DNA from: CAYWGR01 sp964458015
GTDB lineage: Bacteria > Planctomycetota > Planctomycetia > Pirellulales > Thermoguttaceae
Assembly: GCA_964458015.1 (NCBI GenBank)
Contig: CAYWGR010000001.1
Coordinates: 25,871-89,870, forward strand
DNA length: 64,000 bases
Direction of reading: 5' to 3'
Part shown: one piece after another, positions 44,902 through 53,923 of the stretch
Layout: every line of letters begins with the position of its first letter
Position numbering within the stretch: position 1 is the stretch's first letter
Program-made: the position numbers and the translations under genes
Notes under the pieces: model-generated
Databases searched by the model: none
The model's input: only the letters and a program-made list of their open reading frames with translations
Told to the model about the DNA's origin: nothing

Positions 44902-46152
44902 ATGTCAAGCAGGGAGCCAATCGTGAACTGGGATCTGTACCTCCGTTTAAGCGGCCTGATGTTTCTGGAGTTTGCAGTGTGGGGGGCTTGGATGCCTGTG
45001 CTGGCGCTTCGGCTCCTTGGTCCCATGAAGATGACCGGTAAGCAAACCGGCTGGATCTATGCCACGTTCCCTCTGGCGTGCATCTTTGCTCCGTTCGCCT
45101 CGGGCTACATGGCCGACAAGTGGTTCAACGCCGAATCGATCATCCTGGTTTCGCATTTGCTTGGCGGCATTCTGCTGTTCGTAGCGGCAAAGCAAACGAA
45201 ATTCTGGGGTATGTTCCTCACAATGCTTGCCTACGCTATTTTCTTCACGGCTACGCTGCCGCTTGTGAACAAGATGCTGTTGACGCAATATCCCGAAATG
45301 GCCACATGGGTATTCCTCTGGGCTCCCGTGGCTTGGGCTTTGATCGGTTACTTTCTTACCGGTTACCGCCAAGCTCGCGGCATCGGCGGCGACGGGCCCG
45401 ACAGTCTCTATCTGGCTGCAATTTTGTCGTTCGTGATGGCGGCAGTTGCCTTTTTCCAGATTCCACTCAAGCCGGTTTCGGTGGGCAATCCGCTGTTCGA
45501 TTCGCTGGTTATGCTGAAAAATCCCAATTATTTGGTCTTCATTCTTGCTCAGTTGGCGGTCGCTGGCATGATGCAGTTCTATTTCCTTGGCACGGGGCCT
45601 TTTTTGCAAGACAAAGGCGTTAGCGGTAAGAACGTCTCAGCCGTCATGGCCCTTGCCCAGGCCGTACAGGCTGCCGCAACCATCTTGTTGCTGGATCGGC
45701 TGATCGGCATCGTAGAGTTTAAGGGCCTCTTCATCATCGGCGCATTGTGTTGGTCGGTACTCTACTTGACCTATGTGATCAGCAAGCAGACATGGCCGAT
45801 TATGATTATCCAAGCGTTTCACGGCTTGGCCTATGTTTTCTTCATGATCGGCGGACAGATTTTCGTCGGCGTGATGGCACCACAGGAAATTGGCGCTTCG
45901 GCCCAATCACTGATCTTTATCGCCACCAATGGTATCGGGGTATTCTTGGGCACTCAGTTGGCCGGCTATGTTATGGAGAAGAACTCTGTGGGCGGCAAGT
46001 TCCAGTGGTCGAAGATTTGGACGGTTCCGCTAGCCATTACCGTGGCAGGAGCCATCGTCTTCGCCGTGGCGTTCAAGGTTCCCAGCCCGGACGAGTTCAA
46101 GAAGGACAAGCCACAGCAAGAGAAAGCCGTGGCTGTCGCATCGCTGCGGTAG
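44902..46152 (+). CDS. MFS nucleoside transporter (NupG/XapB-like)
   Basis: 416 aa. The sequence begins LRLSGLMFLEFAVWGAWMPV, typical of the nucleoside:H+ symporter family. Twelve hydrophobic segments are visible, including WIYATFPLACIFAPFASGYM with ADKWFNAE (the MFS loop 2-3 region) and FHGLAYVFFMIGGQIFVGVM. The protein should import nucleosides across the inner membrane. The C-terminus is a short charged tail. Ends at a bidirectional terminator shared with the convergent DUF4405 gene. Confidence 0.88.
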   Translation: MSSREPIVNWDLYLRLSGLMFLEFAVWGAWMPVLALRLLGPMKMTGKQTGWIYATFPLACIFAPFASGYMADKWFNAESIILVSHLLGGILLFVAAKQTKFWGMFLTMLAYAIFFTATLPLVNKMLLTQYPEMATWVFLWAPVAWALIGYFLTGYRQARGIGGDGPDSLYLAAILSFVMAAVAFFQIPLKPVSVGNPLFDSLVMLKNPNYLVFILAQLAVAGMMQFYFLGTGPFLQDKGVSGKNVSAVMALAQAVQAAATILLLDRLIGIVEFKGLFIIGALCWSVLYLTYVISKQTWPIMIIQAFHGLAYVFFMIGGQIFVGVMAPQEIGASAQSLIFIATNGIGVFLGTQLAGYVMEKNSVGGKFQWSKIWTVPLAITVAGAIVFAVAFKVPSPDEFKKDKPQQEKAVAVASLR

Positions 46153-46172
46153 GCAACTTAGAGCGTATCTGC

Positions 46173-46215
46173 AAAAGCTTTCCCCACTCTCATTGAGAGA
46201 GGGGAAAGCTTTTTT
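46173..46215. terminator. Bidirectional terminator between convergent genes
   Basis: AAAAGCTTTCCCC ... GGGGAAAGCTTTT with an inner CTC/GAG extension, flanked by A and T runs. It serves the transporter gene (plus) and the DUF4405 gene (minus). Confidence 0.88.
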
Positions 46216-46216
46216 C

Positions 46217-46762
46217 TTAGTGCGCCGGACGCATCGCGCTGGGCGCTTGTTGCTGGATCACCGCAAACAGCTTCTCGACCGACATCTTATTATGTTCAGC
46301 CACTTCGGTCAGTGGATCGGCCGGGTTATGAACCTTGATGCCTTCCTTTTCCAGGCTCGACACAAAGCTCTCCGTGCTTTGACCTGCCCTGGTGGCGATG
46401 TCCTTCACGCTTATCTTGTCCATCGGGGGCATGCCGTGCTCGCCAAAGAAGCCGGGCACTAGCACAACCGCCATCACAATTACCGCCAACGCCAATTCTC
46501 GCGTCTGATTGAGCCTGCCTGCGGTTTTATTCCAAAGGTAACACCATAGAACCTTCCAGTTCAGCCACAAGTGGATCAGACCGGCCACGAGCATCAATAG
46601 CGACGTGAAGATGTGCGTATGTTTCCATACGCCCTTGTCGATGCCAAACGTCTGCGGCGAGTGGGCCAGCCACAGCACCAAGCCGGTTGCAACGACCACC
46701 ACAAAGGACAAACTAAGCAGAATCGAAGTGAATCCGCGAAGTTGAAATTTCGATTGAGACAT
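46217..46762 (-). CDS. DUF4405-type membrane protein
   Basis: 181 aa from the ATG at 46762. Three membrane segments: FTSILLSLSFVVVVATGLVL, IFTSLLMLVAGLIHLWLNWK with paired histidines (KHTHIF and GLIHLW) typical of small cytochrome-b-like DUF4405 proteins, and LALAVIVMAVVLVPGFFGE. The soluble C-terminus (KISVKDIATRAGQSTESFVS then NKMSVEKLFAVIQQ) contains two similar helix pairs. A role in membrane electron transfer or haem binding is inferred from the family. It is followed upstream on the same strand by a PepSY-like gene. Confidence 0.75.
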   Translation of the reverse strand: MSQSKFQLRGFTSILLSLSFVVVVATGLVLWLAHSPQTFGIDKGVWKHTHIFTSLLMLVAGLIHLWLNWKVLWCYLWNKTAGRLNQTRELALAVIVMAVVLVPGFFGEHGMPPMDKISVKDIATRAGQSTESFVSSLEKEGIKVHNPADPLTEVAEHNKMSVEKLFAVIQQQAPSAMRPAH

Positions 46763-46903
46763 GTTAAAAACCTCCAACCTGTGAAAAATGGTTCCCGACT
46801 ACGACCGATGATAGTGCAATTTACGTGCCAGTGCAATTTTGCTTTTCCGGCGTCGGCAAATAGCCCTGTGCGTAGCAAGAAACACCATTTCAGCGCGTTT
46901 TGG

Positions 46904-47062
46904 CTATGCAAACTTTGCGCACCAATCTTTTACAACGCTGCGCATCGCGTTTGCAACAATTGCACGGCCGGTCGAGATGGCCTGGGCCTCCATGTGGCCA
47001 ACAGGCATAAGCCCCCAGGCAAATCCCATAGACAGCTCCGCAGGGCCGACCAGCTCAGCCAC
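46904..47062 (-). CDS. Possible small ORF after the PepSY gene
   Basis: 52 aa if started at the GTG at 47062; an ATG lies 11 codons later. The frame is the same as that of the PepSY gene, directly after its TAG stop. The translation (VAELVGPAELSMGFAWGLMP, then STGRAIVANAMRSVVKDWCA) looks protein-like and ends at 46904. There is no recognisable family and no clear ribosome site. It could be a real small protein or remains of a longer C-terminus. Confidence 0.3.
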   Translation of the reverse strand: MAELVGPAELSMGFAWGLMPVGHMEAQAISTGRAIVANAMRSVVKDWCAKFA

Positions 47063-47071
47063 AGAGGGACT

Positions 47072-47593
47072 CTATAGGAACAGCATAATTACGGTGAGGA
47101 TAATCCCGGCTGTTGTTATACAAATGCCGCGGCGAAACGCACTTGTGTCTTTCTTATACATCCAGAATGAGGATATCGCCAGAAAGCAGAGCAGTGTGCC
47201 AAAAAGTAGTGCGCACCAGTGATTGTTCTTGCCGCTCATTGTTTTATGCAGATCTACAAATTTCTGCAGCACGGCAGGCAGTTGTTTCAATTGATACGAG
47301 GCAAGCCCAGTAGCTTTGTTATAGGAACCTTCCTTAAAAGATACCGTATCACCTTCGGTCTTCAGCACCTTGAAGCCTTTAATGCGCAAAACTTTTCCGA
47401 GTTCGTCCGCATCGAGGCCGGGCGACAATTCTTTCTCGATTTGAACATTGCGCGTCAAAAAATCAGTGTCTCGATACACGAGGACCATTCCACTCAGAGA
47501 ATAGACGGCAATTAACCCCACGACAAAAAAGCCTATGTCGCGGTGCAAAGCCCTCATGTAATAGCTTACCGATCTTTTTTCTTTTGCTTCCAT
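47072..47593 (-). CDS. PepSY-associated membrane protein
   Basis: 173 aa. The layout is that of short PepSY_TM proteins: RALHRDIGFFVVGLIAVYSL (first membrane segment with His), a periplasmic PepSY-like stretch (LGKVLRIKGFKVLKTEGDTV), then VDLHKTMSGKNNHWCALLFG with a second segment and a third at the C-terminus. These proteins are found with iron or haem uptake and redox systems. Together with the DUF4405 gene it suggests a small membrane redox unit. An in-frame open stretch continues after its TAG stop. Confidence 0.78.
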   Translation of the reverse strand: MEAKEKRSVSYYMRALHRDIGFFVVGLIAVYSLSGMVLVYRDTDFLTRNVQIEKELSPGLDADELGKVLRIKGFKVLKTEGDTVSFKEGSYNKATGLASYQLKQLPAVLQKFVDLHKTMSGKNNHWCALLFGTLLCFLAISSFWMYKKDTSAFRRGICITTAGIILTVIMLFL

Positions 47594-47686
47594 TGTGTTG
47601 TTCGTTTATCTGTTGGATGGGGGGGGCAACCGTCCTGCGCCGTGCTCGCCCCATCTTATTGCTTTCCTCCGGTTTTGCAAGAGAAC

Positions 47687-50600
47687 CTATAGGGCGGCGC
47701 GTCCCTCTTGTAATAGCTTCAAGGGTTCTGCGCGTCCGGTCGAGATAGCAGGCCACAAAGCGGCCAGCAAACACAATCCCAGGGCGATGCCGAAACCGAT
47801 TGATAGTTGCGACCACGGAATCACCAATGGTGGGGCCAATCCGCCGAAGAAACTAACGTATTGTGAAATGCCCGTGCCACACCAGCCCGAAAAAACGCCG
47901 AACCCCAGGCTCAGCAGGCAGGTAATTAGGCCGATCAAGATGCCCTCGGCCAGGATCATGCGAAACAGGCCAGATCGCGTTACGCCTTGCGACCGCAGCA
48001 CGCCGAACTCCCAACGCCGGGCGCGGACCGACGCCATCACGGTGTTGATCACGCCCAACGACGTGACCAGCAGCGTAATCAAGGGCAGGTAGCACGAGGC
48101 CCAAATCATGCCGGAAGCGCGGGCGGCAATTCGGCTGCCGATGGTTTCGGGCGTGGTGATGCGCACCGACTGGCCGAACATGGTTGCCGGCCCCGCCCAA
48201 GTGCCTTGTCCATTGACGGGCTGTTGTTCGCCAGTATTGCGATCGGCAATTGGTTGCAAGCTTTTTCCGATCAATAACATGGCCGCTCGTTTGGCGTCGA
48301 GCAGGTCATCAGTGGTTATTTTCTCGTCGATTGCCTTGGCTTCCTCCAAATGTTTCTCGCCGAAATCTTTGTTGATATTCATCCAGAAGAAGTTGATCTG
48401 GTTCAATTCGAAATCGCGTTTTACCGTATCGTACTCGGCAAACACAATTGCCGCCGAACGTCCTTCGCGCCGGCGCAGGCCGGAAAATTTCGTCATCCAA
48501 TGCCAGCCTGGCAACGAAACGGTGCCGACGATCGTATACGCGACGTGTTTCGAAGGCGATTCGGGGACAATCATCGAAAACTGATCGCCGAGCTTCAGGT
48601 TCGTTGCCTTGAGAAAATGGTCGGGCACGATGCAATTGCGGCCCTGTTTCAGCTTGGCGATAGCCTCTTCAGCCGTTCCTTCAACGAAACGGGCCTTCAC
48701 TAATGGGTCTTTGCCGCCGAATGCTATTTGTGGATCCAGGCCAATCATAATGACGTTGTTCTGACTGATTACGGAATTACGTTTTTCGCTGCCGGTGTAG
48801 TCCACGGCCAATCTCGGCTGTTCGACGGCTAATGGAATGCATTGATTGGCGCGAATGCCGGGGATGGAACGCACTGCTTCGATTTCTTTATCCGGCAACC
48901 CACCGCGCTGGAACGATACGAGCATATCGGGATTCCAATCGCCCGGCTTGAAGGGTTCGAGCATCGAGTAGCCCCAAATTTGCATCGATACGAACAATCC
49001 CAGGCCAACAGTCAATGCCGCCGTGGTGCCCAGTGTGCGCCACAAGTTGCTGCCCAACTGCGAGCGAAGCAAACGCGGCTCGATGCCCAAGAATGTCGCA
49101 ACCATGGGGCCCAGTATGGCTTCAACCAGCAAAATCGTCGCGGGCGTTAGCAGCAAAAAGCCCACGGCCATGCTCGAACAGCCGACTGCCATGTAGATGT
49201 AGTAAAGCTTGTCGGTCGACATGGATGCCGAGGCCACGTAGACCAAAATCGGATTGATGGCGATCAATGCGAGGCCAAGGATGCCAAAAAACGTGACGCC
49301 GATCAGATTAGGACGCGGTGATCGCTTGGGCGACATGGCTTCGAGCGGCTGCACGCTCATAGCTCGCCATGCCGGCAGGATGGATGCCGCCATTGCACCG
49401 CCGAACGCGCTTAAGCCCGTGAAAATAATGCACCGGGAACCAAGCGATGCGCCGTTTTGGAACAAACCGGTTTGCATACGGGTGACAACGGCCAGAAGCC
49501 CCCAGCCGGCCAATAACCCGCCACCCCAGCCGATGAGGGCCAGGATAATTCCTTCGACGGCGATCACGAGGGCCACTTGTCCGCGCGTCAGGCCGACGGC
49601 CCGCATGATGGCGAACTGGCGCACTCGCTCGGTGACGCCCATGCTTAGCGTGGTGAAGATGATGAACAGCGCGGCCAACAGCGACAGGCCCGTGGCCGCC
49701 CAGGCCTCTTGCTTGGTATGCCGAGCCATCATGCCTTCTTCAATGCCCGTCTTGATGTCGTCAACGCCGAGGATCGAAGCCAAGGGTTTGCTTTGGGCGA
49801 TCCGCCTTTCCCAGGTCTTGCGGAACTGGGCGGCTTGCGATTTCGCCTCTGGTTTCAACTGAATGTTGATTAGGTTAATCTTTGCCTTACCACGCGAAAA
49901 ATGCACAGCCAAAGCCATGGGCACGTAAACGGCCGAGGAGGCGGGACCGGCCTCGATGCCCGTGCGAGGTTTCGTCGATCCAGGCGGACGCATTGCACGG
50001 CTCATGCCCATCTGCGAAGGGCCTTCCTCGATCAGTCCGGCCACTTTGATACGAAATTCCTTCGTGCCGAAAATGACCTTCGCTTCGTCGCCCAATTTCA
50101 GGCCGAATTGTTGGGCGGCATTCTTGCTAAAAACCGCGCCGCGTTGCTCGGGATTCTTTACGTCGATCCACGAGCCTTCGATCAACTTGTACGGCGGCTG
50201 TTCGGCGTCGGTGCCAACCAGCATAGGTTGACTGCCCATGCCGGGCATTCGCGGCCTACCGGTACCGCCGGGACTGGGATTGGTACCCGTTTCCGCTGTG
50301 TTAGGGATGGGGGGAGGGCGGTCGGCTGTAGGAGCATCGCCGGATGTCGGCCCGCTCCGTCCCGCCCTCGCCCCCGGCCTCTCTCCTGCTTGAAGGAGAG
50401 GGGAGCTGTTTTGATTTGGCCCGCCGGGGCCACCTGGACCCATGCCTTGCGGTCCGCCTGGTCCACTCATTCCCGGTCCACCGGGTCCGCCCATGCCCGG
50501 CGGTGGGCCGTTTGGATTGATTATCTTCACCGCAAGCTGAATAGCCGGCGCGACTTCGGCCACGGCCGGGTCTTTTTGCAGCGATTCGACCAAACTGGGA

Positions 50601-50818
50601 TCAAGCGAAGCATCGCTTGGATCCTCGGGCACGATGAAAAAATCGTAACACCCGAGATACTCCGCGGCTTGCTCGCCGAATTGCGAGGCCAACGCATCGT
50701 AGCCGCTGACGACCCAAACCACGATGCACGCCGACGCAACCATCGCCAGCGAGGTTAGAAACATTCGCATGGGATGCCGCACGGCATACGCCAGCGCCAG
50801 CTTGAAGGCAATTTTCAT
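47687..50818 (-). CDS. MacB/FtsX-type ABC transporter permease, double-length
   Basis: 1043 aa from the ATG at 50818, which overlaps the ATPase stop (ATGA). Membrane segment near residue 20 (FLTSLAMVASACIVVWVVSG), a periplasmic MacB domain interrupted by a Gly/Pro/Met-rich stretch (about 95-200), a central group of FtsX segments (GLSLLAALFIIFTTLSMGVT ...), a second periplasmic domain and a final FtsX group (CYLPLITLLVTSLGVINTVM ...). This is the long FtsX layout used by lipoprotein or peptide exporters. The low-complexity stretch includes a translated copy of a dispersed DNA repeat (50363-50404). Works with the adjacent ATPase. Confidence 0.9.
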   Translation of the reverse strand: MKIAFKLALAYAVRHPMRMFLTSLAMVASACIVVWVVSGYDALASQFGEQAAEYLGCYDFFIVPEDPSDASLDPSLVESLQKDPAVAEVAPAIQLAVKIINPNGPPPGMGGPGGPGMSGPGGPQGMGPGGPGGPNQNSSPLLQAGERPGARAGRSGPTSGDAPTADRPPPIPNTAETGTNPSPGGTGRPRMPGMGSQPMLVGTDAEQPPYKLIEGSWIDVKNPEQRGAVFSKNAAQQFGLKLGDEAKVIFGTKEFRIKVAGLIEEGPSQMGMSRAMRPPGSTKPRTGIEAGPASSAVYVPMALAVHFSRGKAKINLINIQLKPEAKSQAAQFRKTWERRIAQSKPLASILGVDDIKTGIEEGMMARHTKQEAWAATGLSLLAALFIIFTTLSMGVTERVRQFAIMRAVGLTRGQVALVIAVEGIILALIGWGGGLLAGWGLLAVVTRMQTGLFQNGASLGSRCIIFTGLSAFGGAMAASILPAWRAMSVQPLEAMSPKRSPRPNLIGVTFFGILGLALIAINPILVYVASASMSTDKLYYIYMAVGCSSMAVGFLLLTPATILLVEAILGPMVATFLGIEPRLLRSQLGSNLWRTLGTTAALTVGLGLFVSMQIWGYSMLEPFKPGDWNPDMLVSFQRGGLPDKEIEAVRSIPGIRANQCIPLAVEQPRLAVDYTGSEKRNSVISQNNVIMIGLDPQIAFGGKDPLVKARFVEGTAEEAIAKLKQGRNCIVPDHFLKATNLKLGDQFSMIVPESPSKHVAYTIVGTVSLPGWHWMTKFSGLRRREGRSAAIVFAEYDTVKRDFELNQINFFWMNINKDFGEKHLEEAKAIDEKITTDDLLDAKRAAMLLIGKSLQPIADRNTGEQQPVNGQGTWAGPATMFGQSVRITTPETIGSRIAARASGMIWASCYLPLITLLVTSLGVINTVMASVRARRWEFGVLRSQGVTRSGLFRMILAEGILIGLITCLLSLGFGVFSGWCGTGISQYVSFFGGLAPPLVIPWSQLSIGFGIALGLCLLAALWPAISTGRAEPLKLLQEGRAAL
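50363..50404. repeat. Dispersed GC-rich repeat inside the permease gene
   Basis: The DNA here (CCCTCGCCCCCGGCCTCTCT ... GGAGAGGGGAG) matches the intergenic copy at 61191-61235. It is read in frame as SSPLLQAGERPGARAGRSGP in the permease, similar to the translated form of a repeat often seen in GC-rich genomes. Confidence 0.65.
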
Positions 50819-51600
50819 CGGCCGGCCTCCTTCGTGGCATCCGTGCTGACGATGTCTTGATAATGGGCCGCCAGAGCGTGGACGTCGCGGAACTGTTCGG
50901 TCATGAACTCGGTCAGGACTTGCCCATCCTTCAAAACGACGATTCTCTCGGCCCAAACGGCCACCGCCGGTTCGTGCGTTACGACCACGATCGTGCGGCC
51001 TTGCTCCTGGCATAGTTGTTTCAGGAGCCGGCAGATGCCTTGGCCTGTGACCGAGTCGAGGCTGCCCGTGGGTTCGTCGGCCAGAATGATCGAGGGATCA
51101 CCGATGATGGCCCTGGCGATTGCCACGCGTTGTTGCTCGCCACCGCTCAGGGCGTCGGGGCGATGCCGAGCGCGATCGGCAAGCCCCAAACGCCCGAGCA
51201 ACTGGTCTAGCGTCCCGTTAGCGCGGTCGGCACGGCCGTCAGCCAATAAAGGCAGCAGGATGTTGTCGTAGGCCGTCAACGTGGGAATCAGGTTGAATGC
51301 TTGGAACACCAAACCGATGTGACGGCGGCGGAAGAGCGTCAAATCGTAATCGGACATGGCTGCCAGATTGTTGCCATCAACGGAGATTGAACCTCCATCG
51401 GGTCGGGTCAGACCGGCCATGACGTGGAGCAGGGTGCTTTTGCCCGAGCCGCTCGCTCCCATCACAGCCACAAACTCGCCGCGATCGATCGTCAGCCGAA
51501 CGTCGCGCAACGCCTCGATGGTCGTTGCGCCCTGGCGGAATCGTTTGGTGAGATGTTCAACCTGAAGTGGCGGCGTTGTGTTGGCGGTTTCGTTGGTCAT
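50815..51600 (-). CDS. ABC transporter ATPase (MacB/LolD type)
   Basis: 261 aa. Walker A GASGSGKST, Q-loop FQAFNLIPTLTAYDN, signature LSGGEQQRVAIARA, Walker B IILADEPTGSLDS and H-loop VTHEP are all intact. LTVYDN-type wording and GNNLAAMSDYDLTLFRRRHI place it in the LolD/MacB group that powers FtsX-like permeases. Translation is coupled to the permease by an ATGA overlap. The pair would export a lipoprotein, peptide or lipid from the inner membrane; the substrate is not apparent. Confidence 0.95.
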   Translation of the reverse strand: MTNETANTTPPLQVEHLTKRFRQGATTIEALRDVRLTIDRGEFVAVMGASGSGKSTLLHVMAGLTRPDGGSISVDGNNLAAMSDYDLTLFRRRHIGLVFQAFNLIPTLTAYDNILLPLLADGRADRANGTLDQLLGRLGLADRARHRPDALSGGEQQRVAIARAIIGDPSIILADEPTGSLDSVTGQGICRLLKQLCQEQGRTIVVVTHEPAVAVWAERIVVLKDGQVLTEFMTEQFRDVHALAAHYQDIVSTDATKEAGR

Positions 51601-51637
51601 AGTGGAAATTTATGTTGGATTTGGAATGCTACAGTTA

Positions 51638-52660
51638 TCAAAAGTCAACGGGAACTTCACCGCCGGCCCGCGTCCAAAGAGCGTGCCACGTCGTCACGCT
51701 GACGGAATCGCCGATGAATCGCACGCTGCCGTCGCATAAGCCGCAATTCACGCCGCCTGGATGCCTGCTTCGGGCGGCATTCACCCAATATCTGGCCATA
51801 TTGAGATCGGGAACCGGACTGTTCGGCGTAAATCGGGCTTTCAAAATCGAACCGGCTTCCTGATTGCTCATAAACCATTGAACCATTCGAATGCCGTTCC
51901 ATTTCGTCTTCGCCGCAAGTGCCGCTGTTGGATCGTTGTTGTCGCACTGGGCGGCGATTGTCATAATACTTCCGGAAATGGTGCATCCATAAACTTGCGG
52001 ATCGGCGGTTGTCGAGCTGGCGGGAGTATCGCACGGCCCTCGCAGAGTTTCCGAAAAAGCCACGGTGTTCGACAATCCGTCTTTGATGTCAGCAACCCTC
52101 AATTTTGCGCCTTTGTAGCAAATGCCGTCAGGAACGCCATTGGCGGGCGTTACCACGAACACGTCGATGTTTGCGGTCGATGTGCCCGCGCCGCTCGATC
52201 CATTAATTGCATAATTGGTGCCTGCAACGGTTAGCGGGCTTGTAAACACCTTTGTGCCCGATCCACCAGCGGACGATGTATAGGTGTGCACAACACTCTC
52301 GGGGTCGGTCGGGCAGACGAAAGTCGATATGATCGTGGCAGCAGCCGTTCGTAGAGGTTGTCTGTCGGACACGGTCAGGTTCACCTGCAACTGGTCGTAC
52401 ACACTCTGCCGTTCGATAAACGGCAACATGAAGGCCTGTGGAGTGAAATTGTTGGAAAACACCGGCAAGACGTTGTGTTGCTGCTCATAATTCAACATCG
52501 CCAAGCCAAGTTGTTTCAGATTGTTGCTGCACTGCATCCGTCTTGCCGCTTCGCGGGCGGCTTGAACCGCCGGCAGCAGCAATGAAATCAGGATGCCGAT
52601 GATCGTGATAACGACCAAAAGCTCGACTAACGTGAAACCACGTTTGGAAAATCGTTGCAT
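51638..52660 (-). CDS. DUF1559 prepilin-type pseudopilin
   Basis: 340 aa. The N-terminus RGFTLVELLVVITIIGILIS is a type IV prepilin signal and hydrophobic helix. It is followed by AREAARRMQCSNNLKQLGLA, the mark of the DUF1559 family that is greatly expanded in planctomycetes. The C-terminus has the family ending HPGGVNCGLCDGSVRFI. Members are thought to be pseudopilins or surface proteins; exact function is unknown. It sits between the ABC operon and the prenyltransferase-repeat gene, all on the minus strand. Confidence 0.95.
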   Translation of the reverse strand: MQRFSKRGFTLVELLVVITIIGILISLLLPAVQAAREAARRMQCSNNLKQLGLAMLNYEQQHNVLPVFSNNFTPQAFMLPFIERQSVYDQLQVNLTVSDRQPLRTAAATIISTFVCPTDPESVVHTYTSSAGGSGTKVFTSPLTVAGTNYAINGSSGAGTSTANIDVFVVTPANGVPDGICYKGAKLRVADIKDGLSNTVAFSETLRGPCDTPASSTTADPQVYGCTISGSIMTIAAQCDNNDPTAALAAKTKWNGIRMVQWFMSNQEAGSILKARFTPNSPVPDLNMARYWVNAARSRHPGGVNCGLCDGSVRFIGDSVSVTTWHALWTRAGGEVPVDF

Positions 52661-52783
52661 CAGTATTTACCTTCTAGATCCAAATAAAAAGCGATTGTGA
52701 ATCTTGTAAATCCTGCCCCTTATTGTCTGTCAAACGCACGAAAGGCGGCGATAAATCGCCGCACTCCAAAGGCGGACGATTTC

Positions 52784-53923
52784 CTATGGGGTCTTCTCCG
52801 CCGCCGGTTGACAATACGTTAACGACAAAAGTGCTAACGAGGTGCAGAGGTCGGGGTTGCCCTCCATCCATTTCGTGTTCGCATTGACCCACGAGCCGTC
52901 TTTCTGCTGACGCTTGGCCAATGCCTCGGTCAGCTCGCGACGCCAATCGTGTTTGACGCCCTTGGCGTCGACGAAAATGTCCTCGCCTAGCACACTCATT
53001 GCCTTCGAGAAGGTGTGGTAGTAGTAGTAGAGACCGGCATCGGCCATGCCGGGATTGTTTTCGACGTCGTAGTTTTGGCGGATCCATTGGATGGCGGCTT
53101 TCATGCGAGGATCGTTCTTATCGAGACCGGCGTAGATCATGCTTTTCAGACCGGAATAGGTCATCGAGCCGTAGCTGCGCAAGGGCTGCTGGTTGACGCC
53201 TTCTTTCGGGCTGCCGGGCTTGGTATCGCCGGTGGGCGTGTAGACGAATCCGCCGTCGTTGACTTTCGCGGCAGCCGGCGAGGTGTTGTGCTCGCTTTCG
53301 AGATTTTGGCATCGTGAGACGAATACCAACGCCTTTTGGATGGCCGGATCGTCTGACTTTGCACCACACGACTTCAAGGCGTCGAGCAGAAAGGCGGTGT
53401 TCGACAGGTCGGGCCGCGACTTGCCGCCGTAGCCTTCGCCGCCGTAGCTATTGTCCGACTTGTCGATGCTTTTGGTTTCGTCGGCTTGGCCGCCGCGTAC
53501 GAACGCGCCGGCGTCTTTGAGAATTTTGGCGTAACGGCCGTTGCTGTTGGCCGCTTGGAAACACATCATGACGATGCAGGTTTCGTAGTTGGGGATACGG
53601 GAGCCCGGCATACAGATAGCGCCGGATTCTTGCGTGTAGTCGTCGAGGAACTTGAGCCCTTTGGCCACTTGGGGGTCATCAACGGTACGTCCGCTACGCA
53701 ACAGGGCCAAGGTGGCGATGGCTGTGGGACCGATTCCGACCTGACGCCCGACCGACCCATCTTCGCCCTGGTGGGAGGCCAGGAACTGAATCGCTTGGCT
53801 GACGACCTTTTGGTAGGTCTTGGGATCGGGGCCCGTCTTGGCGTCGGCCGCCATGAGGTTTGTCGAGCCGAGGATCCAACAAGCGCAAACAGTGGAGATG
53901 GTGACGGTGGATATCAATCGCAT
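52784..53923 (-). CDS. Secreted prenyltransferase/squalene-cyclase-repeat protein
   Basis: 379 aa from the ATG at 53923 (AGGAAATAGTA upstream); the frame is open a further 100 codons without features. Signal peptide VTISTVCACWILGSTNLMAA. Alpha/alpha toroid repeats are visible: QAIQFLASHQGEDGSVG, GIGPTAIATLALLRSG, LSNTAFLLDALKSCG, MTYSGLKSMIYAGLDKND and ALAKRQQKDGSWVN with CTSLALLSLTY. This fold is shared by terpene cyclases and many planctomycete secreted proteins. The DxDD motif of squalene cyclases is absent, so it is probably not a cyclase. Likely periplasmic; role unknown. Confidence 0.85.
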   Translation of the reverse strand: MRLISTVTISTVCACWILGSTNLMAADAKTGPDPKTYQKVVSQAIQFLASHQGEDGSVGRQVGIGPTAIATLALLRSGRTVDDPQVAKGLKFLDDYTQESGAICMPGSRIPNYETCIVMMCFQAANSNGRYAKILKDAGAFVRGGQADETKSIDKSDNSYGGEGYGGKSRPDLSNTAFLLDALKSCGAKSDDPAIQKALVFVSRCQNLESEHNTSPAAAKVNDGGFVYTPTGDTKPGSPKEGVNQQPLRSYGSMTYSGLKSMIYAGLDKNDPRMKAAIQWIRQNYDVENNPGMADAGLYYYYHTFSKAMSVLGEDIFVDAKGVKHDWRRELTEALAKRQQKDGSWVNANTKWMEGNPDLCTSLALLSLTYCQPAAEKTP

